From Shewanella sp. SR44-3 (GTDB lineage: Bacteria > Pseudomonadota > Gammaproteobacteria > Enterobacterales > Shewanellaceae): DNA of 64,000 nucleotides. The notes beneath the pieces were generated by a model. The model was not told the DNA's origin. It saw nothing but the letters and a program-made list of their open reading frames with translations, and made no database searches. Positions 59,296 through 64,000 of the stretch are shown here, piece by piece. The stretch is taken from the NCBI RefSeq assembly GCF_014163735.1, contig NZ_JACJDV010000017.1:1-64000 (forward strand). Reading direction: 5' to 3'. The position numbers were made by a program, and so were the translations under genes. The number at the start of each line of letters is the position of its first letter. Position 1 is the first letter of the stretch.

Positions 59296-61551
59296 GTGGC
59301 TATCTCATTGAACAGTAAGTTTATCATCGGGCGTTATATCTATTGTACTCAAGAGAGGTTTCTCTACCTCGATGGTGAGTCAATAAACATTGAGCCAAAA
59401 ATGGCTGACGTACTGGATTATTTGTTACTTAATACCGAACGTTATGTCCCTTTGCAAGAGCTGCATGATGAGGTATGGGTCGGGCGTATTGTCACGGATA
59501 CTGCTGTAAGGCGAGTCGTCAGTCGTTTACGGGCCTTGATTGAAGCTGATCCTAGTCAACCTGAAATCATCAAATCCCTACCCAAACGGGGCTATCGACT
59601 TTTTTCTATGCCAGCATCCGCCGAATTTGCCAGTAAACATCTTGAAGCGAGTCCTGTTGAACCTCCATTTATTTCATCGCCATTTGAGCCAACTACTGTT
59701 CCCATCAACGACGTCGATACTGATGTTACTGAACAAGTTAAATCGTCTACAGTAGAAAAAATTGACGCTAAAGAAGCGATAAGCTTCCCTGCGGAAAAGA
59801 ACAACTATAAGGGGTTAATGCTCATCATTGGCTTAGTATTACTGTGCTGTTTAGGTGCTTTTTATTTTCTAAAACAACCTAATAACTTAGAGCCTCATGT
59901 TGATAAGACTGAGTTTCAAGCAACCGAGCTAGTATTGAGTCATTTTGATACCTTACCACTTAATTCACGTTTACTGGCTATCTCGAAAAATGGCGAGTTG
60001 GCATTTTATGAGCAAAATCGTGAAGATGGCAGCTACGATTTATTTCTACATAAAATAAAGCAAGGCAAGCAGTGGAGCATAGCAAATAATTTAATTAGTG
60101 CGGGTTATGCAGACTTCGTTGAAAATGATACCGCCATCTTGTTCTCATTCAACTCGGGCACAGCAACCGAAGGTAGTCTGCAGTTATGGCATTTAAACGA
60201 AGTTAATCAAGTCAGTCGCCAGCGGCTGTTAATTTCAGATATTCAAGGTACAACTTCGATTATTTTGGGGGAACAACCCAATTCGGCATTTGTTTCTATA
60301 ACTACCTTAGTAGATGAAAAAGCCAGGAGCGAGTATCAGTTTATTAGCTGGGATGAAGACACTCTAATCGAAAAAAAGCAAATTACTTCGACTTATAATG
60401 GTCAAAGCATGGATATTTATGGCTCGCTCTCAGCGGATTACCAATATTTAGCTTATTTGCGCAAAACCCGATTAGATCATGAGCAAGAAATTCAAATATT
60501 AGAACTCGCAACGGGAAAAATAACCAAAAGGATTCCTTGGCGACAGCAAACTCGAGCTTTGGTTTGGCAAGATGTAGAAACACTACTGGTATTAAACAAG
60601 CAAAACATTACCAGTATCAACATCGATACCGACAATAAAACTGAGTTATTTGTGCATCTCTATGGCTATTTTTGGCAAATGTACTTGCTGAACAATAAAA
60701 TTTATATATATAAGAGAGAGCCGCAGACGCGTCGCTATACAGAATTGGCAATAGTCGATGGAGTTACTCATAATATACGGAGAGAACGACCTTCCAATTC
60801 TGTTTCCATTAACATTAGTAAATATAATAATCAAGAATGGTATGAGGTGACTAAGGAGGGCGATAAGTACTATTTAGTGCTAATTAATCTGGACAATCCT
60901 GAGCAAGGTAAGAGATTATTTTATTCAGAAGAGTATTTTATACTGATGGATCAGTCATTAAGCGGAAATATATTGCTTAAAGTGGGCGACAGAGTTGGTG
61001 TGCTAAAACCGAATGGTGAGATAGCGTTTATCAATAGCGAGCAGCAAATACTGGATGATGCGGTGTTCGACAGAGATGGGGTTAATATTATCTACAGTCA
61101 ATCTAATGATAATTCATGGTCCATTAATTTATTCGATGTTAAATCAAAAAAATCTAAATTTATTCGCCAAGGCTATAAGGGCGCTCGTGTCTCTGATGAG
61201 TTATATGTTTTTTGGCGAGAAGATGGTGAACTATTTAAAGCAAAAAACCTCACGGGTGAACTACAGCCTTTATCAGTTAAAGCTAATCTGTTTTTTCCTC
61301 CTATTTGGGGGGTAGCTTATCCGGACCTTTATTGGCTTGACTTTTTTTTGGGGCAACTTGTGCTTTATAAATTTAATTTAGAAACTAATAGCAAGGAATT
61401 GGTTGAAACAGATTTTATTAATGGGCTTGAATTTAACATTAACAAAAATGGCGAGCAGCTTATCATTGATGGGTTTAGTGATGCAACCTCTGAGATTTAT
61501 ATCATTGATAGTAAAGAAAAAAACAAGAGTGGTAATGGTTTTGTTATGTAG
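59296..61551 (+). CDS. ToxR/CadC-like transmembrane transcriptional regulator
   Basis: A 751-residue one-component membrane regulator. Residues about 8-105 are an OmpR-type winged helix (IEPKMADVLDYLLLN; VPLQELHDEVW; TDTAVRRVVSRLRALI; IKSLPKRGYRL). Residues about 106-170 are a linker rich in P, S, T and V. One membrane helix spans about 173-192 (GLMLIIGLVLLCCLGAFYFL). About 555 periplasmic residues follow that resemble WD/TolB-type propeller blades, for example LLAISKNGELAFYEQN and YGSLSADYQYLAYLRK. The ligand is unknown. The start is uncertain: GTG at 59296 has AAAGG very close. It lies upstream of a 53-residue secreted peptide and a LuxR-like gene on the same strand. Confidence 0.85.
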   Translation: MAISLNSKFIIGRYIYCTQERFLYLDGESINIEPKMADVLDYLLLNTERYVPLQELHDEVWVGRIVTDTAVRRVVSRLRALIEADPSQPEIIKSLPKRGYRLFSMPASAEFASKHLEASPVEPPFISSPFEPTTVPINDVDTDVTEQVKSSTVEKIDAKEAISFPAEKNNYKGLMLIIGLVLLCCLGAFYFLKQPNNLEPHVDKTEFQATELVLSHFDTLPLNSRLLAISKNGELAFYEQNREDGSYDLFLHKIKQGKQWSIANNLISAGYADFVENDTAILFSFNSGTATEGSLQLWHLNEVNQVSRQRLLISDIQGTTSIILGEQPNSAFVSITTLVDEKARSEYQFISWDEDTLIEKKQITSTYNGQSMDIYGSLSADYQYLAYLRKTRLDHEQEIQILELATGKITKRIPWRQQTRALVWQDVETLLVLNKQNITSINIDTDNKTELFVHLYGYFWQMYLLNNKIYIYKREPQTRRYTELAIVDGVTHNIRRERPSNSVSINISKYNNQEWYEVTKEGDKYYLVLINLDNPEQGKRLFYSEEYFILMDQSLSGNILLKVGDRVGVLKPNGEIAFINSEQQILDDAVFDRDGVNIIYSQSNDNSWSINLFDVKSKKSKFIRQGYKGARVSDELYVFWREDGELFKAKNLTGELQPLSVKANLFFPPIWGVAYPDLYWLDFFLGQLVLYKFNLETNSKELVETDFINGLEFNINKNGEQLIIDGFSDATSEIYIIDSKEKNKSGNGFVM

Positions 61552-61635
61552 AAATCATGTTTAAGTTGTTCTTTATGCTTATATTTATGGTTTAATTGCT
61601 AAGTATATAAAATAACAGCTTAACTTGAGGTTTTT

Positions 61636-61797
61636 ATGAAAAAAATAATTTTCGCTCTACTACTTACACCATTGTTGTCTTTTTCTAGCTTAGCTACCGA
61701 CACTCCTCCAACTAACACTTCCGGCACGGATAATACTCCTAACAGTGGTAGTGGTAGCTGCCAGAGTGTACCCACCTTATGTGAAAAACATTTATAA
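61636..61797 (+). CDS. small secreted peptide with two cysteines
   Basis: A 53-codon frame starting ATG at 61636 after TTGAGG. It begins with a signal peptide (MKKIIFALLLTPLLSFSSLA). The mature part is about 33 residues, rich in T, P, N, S and G, and ends SGSCQSVPTLCEKHL with two cysteines eight residues apart. No family was recognised. It lies 84 bases after the membrane regulator, and the next gene starts one base after its stop. The ribosome site, signal and fit between two regulators support it as real; function, whether signal, toxin or substrate, is unknown. Confidence 0.7.
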   Translation: MKKIIFALLLTPLLSFSSLATDTPPTNTSGTDNTPNSGSGSCQSVPTLCEKHL

Positions 61798-61798
61798 C

Positions 61799-62413
61799 AT
61801 GCAATACCTACTCAAGATTCAATCTCAAATCAATGAGTTGGGATCCCTTGGGCAAATAAGTGAGTTTTTAAGCGATTTAGGGCAAGACTTTAATTATTTG
61901 AGTTGTAGCTTGTTGCTTAGAAACAATCTTTTGGCCAGTAAAGCATTGGGTAGACAGTCTAAATCTCTTCAGAATTGCCTATATGGTAATTTTGATGGGG
62001 TTTGGGCTCAACTTCCTAAAGCGAATATTCCTCAGTGGGTGATATTATCTGGTGTTGCCTATCTTGCTTGTGCCTTCAATCAAGGCGCCGCGGTAATTTT
62101 AATTGAACCTAAGCAATTATTAACCGCTGAGCAAAAACAAGCGACAGCACTATTTTGGCAGTTATTGGCATCACCTCTGTCTGAATGTGTACAGCGCGTA
62201 CTTGTGGGTGATGAATCTCCTTTTACTCAAGCTGAGATAGCCTGTATTCAGTGGACCGCCGACTGTAAAACTCCTCAAGAAATTAGTTTGTTGCTCACTA
62301 TAAGCGAGCAAGACGTTAATGATCATATTCAACATAGCCTGCAAAAAACTGGTGTCAGTCATATTAGTCAATTAATCGGCTTTTGCCGTCAATGGGGCTT
62401 GTTAACTTATTAA
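61799..62413 (+). CDS. LuxR-like helix-turn-helix protein
   Basis: A 204-residue protein. The C-terminal 65 residues (about 140-204) match a LuxR/GerE helix-turn-helix: FTQAEIACIQWTADCKTPQE, ISLLLTISEQDVNDHIQHSL and QKTGVSHISQLIGF. The usual basic and glycine residues are partly replaced, so DNA binding may be altered. The N-terminal about 135 residues resemble the alpha-beta sensor half of quorum LuxR proteins only loosely; no lactone-binding motif could be confirmed. The ATG at 61799 lacks a ribosome site but sits one base after the small-peptide stop (TAACATG), implying translational coupling. A longer start at 61745 would overlap that peptide. Confidence 0.75.
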   Translation: MQYLLKIQSQINELGSLGQISEFLSDLGQDFNYLSCSLLLRNNLLASKALGRQSKSLQNCLYGNFDGVWAQLPKANIPQWVILSGVAYLACAFNQGAAVILIEPKQLLTAEQKQATALFWQLLASPLSECVQRVLVGDESPFTQAEIACIQWTADCKTPQEISLLLTISEQDVNDHIQHSLQKTGVSHISQLIGFCRQWGLLTY

Positions 62414-62732
62414 GCCACCGCTACTCCTGCTCCTTTAACTCGTTGTTTACCAACGTCCTCAATTATTTTCCCTGTGCTAATTTCCCTGCACTAAAAAATG
62501 TACCGCCAGAGTAGCATTCATCGAACCAAGCAGTAAAAAGGTCTGCTATAACTGAATGTCACGAATGTCGATTTTAATGTGATTGCTATTATGGTTTTAC
62601 AATAACAGTAATTAAATTATTGAAAATTAACTGTGTTATAGCCTTGTCACACCTATATCATTGCTTTGTAGTTACCTCTATTAAGTTTTTGGTTTTATAT
62701 AAGCTTCCCGAGTTTGGATAGGATATAAAGCG
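62414..62732. other. 319-base stretch without a recognised gene
   Basis: AT-rich DNA between the LuxR-like gene and a small ORF. It contains a short hairpin, CGTTG-TTTAC-CAACG (62441-62455). Just after that is an imperfect tandem repeat, TTTCCCTGTGCTAA then TTTCCCTGCACTAA (about 62467-62494). No convincing sigma70 promoter, RNA gene or reading frame was found. Confidence 0.55.
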
Positions 62733-62927
62733 ATGAACTGCAATCAATCTAGTACACCTTCATTGGTTAACCATATGTCCAATGGGCTAATTGAGTTAAT
62801 TAGCTTGGCTGAATTAGATGCCATTATGCTGACCATGCTAACACCAGGAATAAAAAGCCGAACGCAGGTTAATTGTCTTGGATTAACACAACAGAATGGT
62901 GCAGATAGCGAATATCTTAAAAGCTAA
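62733..62927 (+). CDS. small hypothetical protein
   Basis: A 64-residue frame beginning MNCNQSSTPSLVNHMSNGLI, with GGA nine bases before the ATG. It has one moderately hydrophobic helix (LIELISLAELDAIMLTMLTPG) but no signal peptide, motif or known relative that could be recognised. It may be a genuine small protein linked to the regulators upstream, or a chance frame. Confidence 0.35.
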   Translation: MNCNQSSTPSLVNHMSNGLIELISLAELDAIMLTMLTPGIKSRTQVNCLGLTQQNGADSEYLKS

Positions 62928-63169
62928 CCCATTACTTTGAGATATTTTCTGTAGTAATTTTTAGTTGGTGAATATTGTTTTTCTCCCCCCCGAATAAGGG
63001 GGCAATTTGATTTTGATGTATTGTTCCTTGTTAGCGCAAATAGAACCTACGGATCCTAAGTCATTTTGCCCCCACCCCTCTGCAAAAATTCCTGCTCTTA
63101 TTTCGCTTTTAGCTTTTTTTCCGTTAACATTGGCACCATTATTGAGCCTCGATTATTGAAGGAAGTCCC

Positions 63170-64000
63170 ATGTCGTTAAATGTTGTGATCTTAGCTGCCG
63201 GAAAAGGCACTCGGATGCGCTCAGATTTGCCTAAGGTTTTGCATCCTATAGCCCATAAAAGCATGGTGCAGCATGTTATCGACACTGCGAATTCTTTGGG
63301 TAGCAAGGCGATTCAGCTGGTTTATGGTTATGGTGCGCAGATGCTTAAGACCCGTCTTGGCGAACAAGCGGTTAATTGGGTATTACAGGCTGAACAGCTG
63401 GGCACTGGCCATGCAGTAGCCCAAGCTAGCCCAAACATTAATGACGATGACACTGTGCTTATTCTCTATGGCGATGTGCCGCTTATTCAGCAATCAACGC
63501 TTAATGCTTTATTAGATGCTCGCACTCAAGGTGGTATGGCTATTTTAACCGTTGATTTGCCTAACCCTACTGGTTATGGCCGCATAGTGCGAGTTGACGG
63601 TAAAGTGGTGGGGATTATCGAGCAAAAAGATGCTAATGAAGAACAACTGCAAATAACTGAAGTGAATACCGGCATTATGGCGGTACCAGGTAAAGCTTTA
63701 AAGACTTGGTTAAGCCGCTTATCCAACAGCAATGCCCAGGGCGAATATTATTTAACTGATATTGTTGCCATGGCTCATGAAGATGGTGTCGCTATCGCTA
63801 CAGCACAGCCACAATCGGCCATCGAAGTGGAAGGGGCTAACAATAGAGTGCAGCTTGCTCAGCTTGAACGCGCTTATCAGGCTCGCGCCGCTGAAAAATT
63901 AATGCTTGAAGGAGCTAATTTACGCGACCCTAACCGTATTGATATTCGTGGTGACGTGAGCGTTGGCATGGATGTGATGATAGATATCAATGTGATATTC
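63170..64000 (+). CDS. glmU: bifunctional GlmU, N-terminal part (runs off the window)
   Basis: GlmU acetylates glucosamine-1-phosphate and then uridylylates it to UDP-N-acetylglucosamine for peptidoglycan and LPS. The 277 codons present cover the pyrophosphorylase domain. The nucleotide signature [19 protein letters not shown] lies at residues 8-26. [21 protein letters not shown] with the metal aspartate, [14 protein letters not shown] and EVEGANNR follow. The start of the left-handed helix ([17 protein letters not shown]) is visible before the edge. ATG 63170 follows AAGGAAG. The gene is normally next to the atp operon, so the 59296-62927 cluster lies between two usual neighbours. Confidence 0.97.
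   Translation, partial: MSLNVVILAAGKGTRMRSDLPKVLHPIAHKSMVQHVIDTANSLGSKAIQLVYGYGAQMLKTRLGEQAVNWVLQAEQLGTGHAVAQASPNINDDDTVLILYGDVPLIQQSTLNALLDARTQGGMAILTVDLPNPTGYGRIVRVDGKVVGIIEQKDANEEQLQITEVNTGIMAVPGKALKTWLSRLSNSNAQGEYYLTDIVAMAHEDGVAIATAQPQSAIEVEGANNRVQLAQLERAYQARAAEKLMLEGANLRDPNRIDIRGDVSVGMDVMIDINVIF

Noticed and set aside
61745-61798. Upstream start for the LuxR-like protein
   Set aside because: The extra residues are the out-of-frame reading of the small peptide gene and show no conserved N-terminal character.

Overview
The window is chromosomal DNA from a gammaproteobacterium, most probably a Shewanella. The basis is gene order and protein similarity recognised by eye: fadBA-pepQ-yigZ-trkH-hemG, the def-fmt-rsmB-trkA run, and the mioC-oriC-mnmG-rsmG-parAB-atp block all lie around one origin. 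Species cannot be settled by reading. No prophage, insertion sequence, CRISPR array or tRNA gene was seen.

Layout. 1-330: promoters P1/P2 and boxA leader of an rRNA operon that runs leftward out of the window. 463-10532: mostly leftward housekeeping genes (yrdA, aroE, two secreted amidohydrolase-like proteins, a truncated globin, hemF, tsaC, yrdD, smg, dprA, a LysM protein). 10671-14860: rightward def-fmt-rsmB-trkA, then a small ArsR-type regulator whose two cysteines match the persulfide sensors. 15216-19214: leftward hemG, trkH, yigZ, pepQ. 19441-23723: fadBA, tusA and a MOSC protein. 24012-27203: a very large beta-propeller/amidohydrolase fusion. 27359-31041: tag and glyQS. 31281-37404: leftward gyrB-recF-dnaN-dnaA. 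37870-41741: rightward rpmH-rnpA-yidD-yidC-mnmE. 41753-46286: a more accessory stretch with a DEDDh exonuclease, a repetitive coiled-coil lipoprotein, a LysR regulator and the glutathione-dependent formaldehyde pair adhC-fghA. 46727-52009: mioC, oriC, mnmG, rsmG, parA, parB. 52231-59152: the complete F1Fo ATP synthase operon. 59296-62927: an unfamiliar regulatory cluster (ToxR/CadC-like membrane regulator, 53-residue secreted peptide, LuxR-like protein, small orphan ORF). 63170-end: start of glmU.

How it works together. Replication initiation (DnaA, DnaN, GyrB, an E. coli-type oriC) and origin segregation (ParA, ParB) lie together. Canonical ParB sites (parS) are clustered 20-25 kb to the left of oriC. 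One of them forms the stem of a transcription terminator and one lies inside a gene. A second GATC-dense region with DnaA boxes precedes dnaA, so two DnaA/Dam-type control regions lie 10 kb apart.

The least explained parts are the cluster at 59296-62413, the heptad-glycine lipoprotein at 42555, the parS-in-terminator element at 27283, and the tandem amidohydrolases, one of which has lost its N-terminal metal motif.
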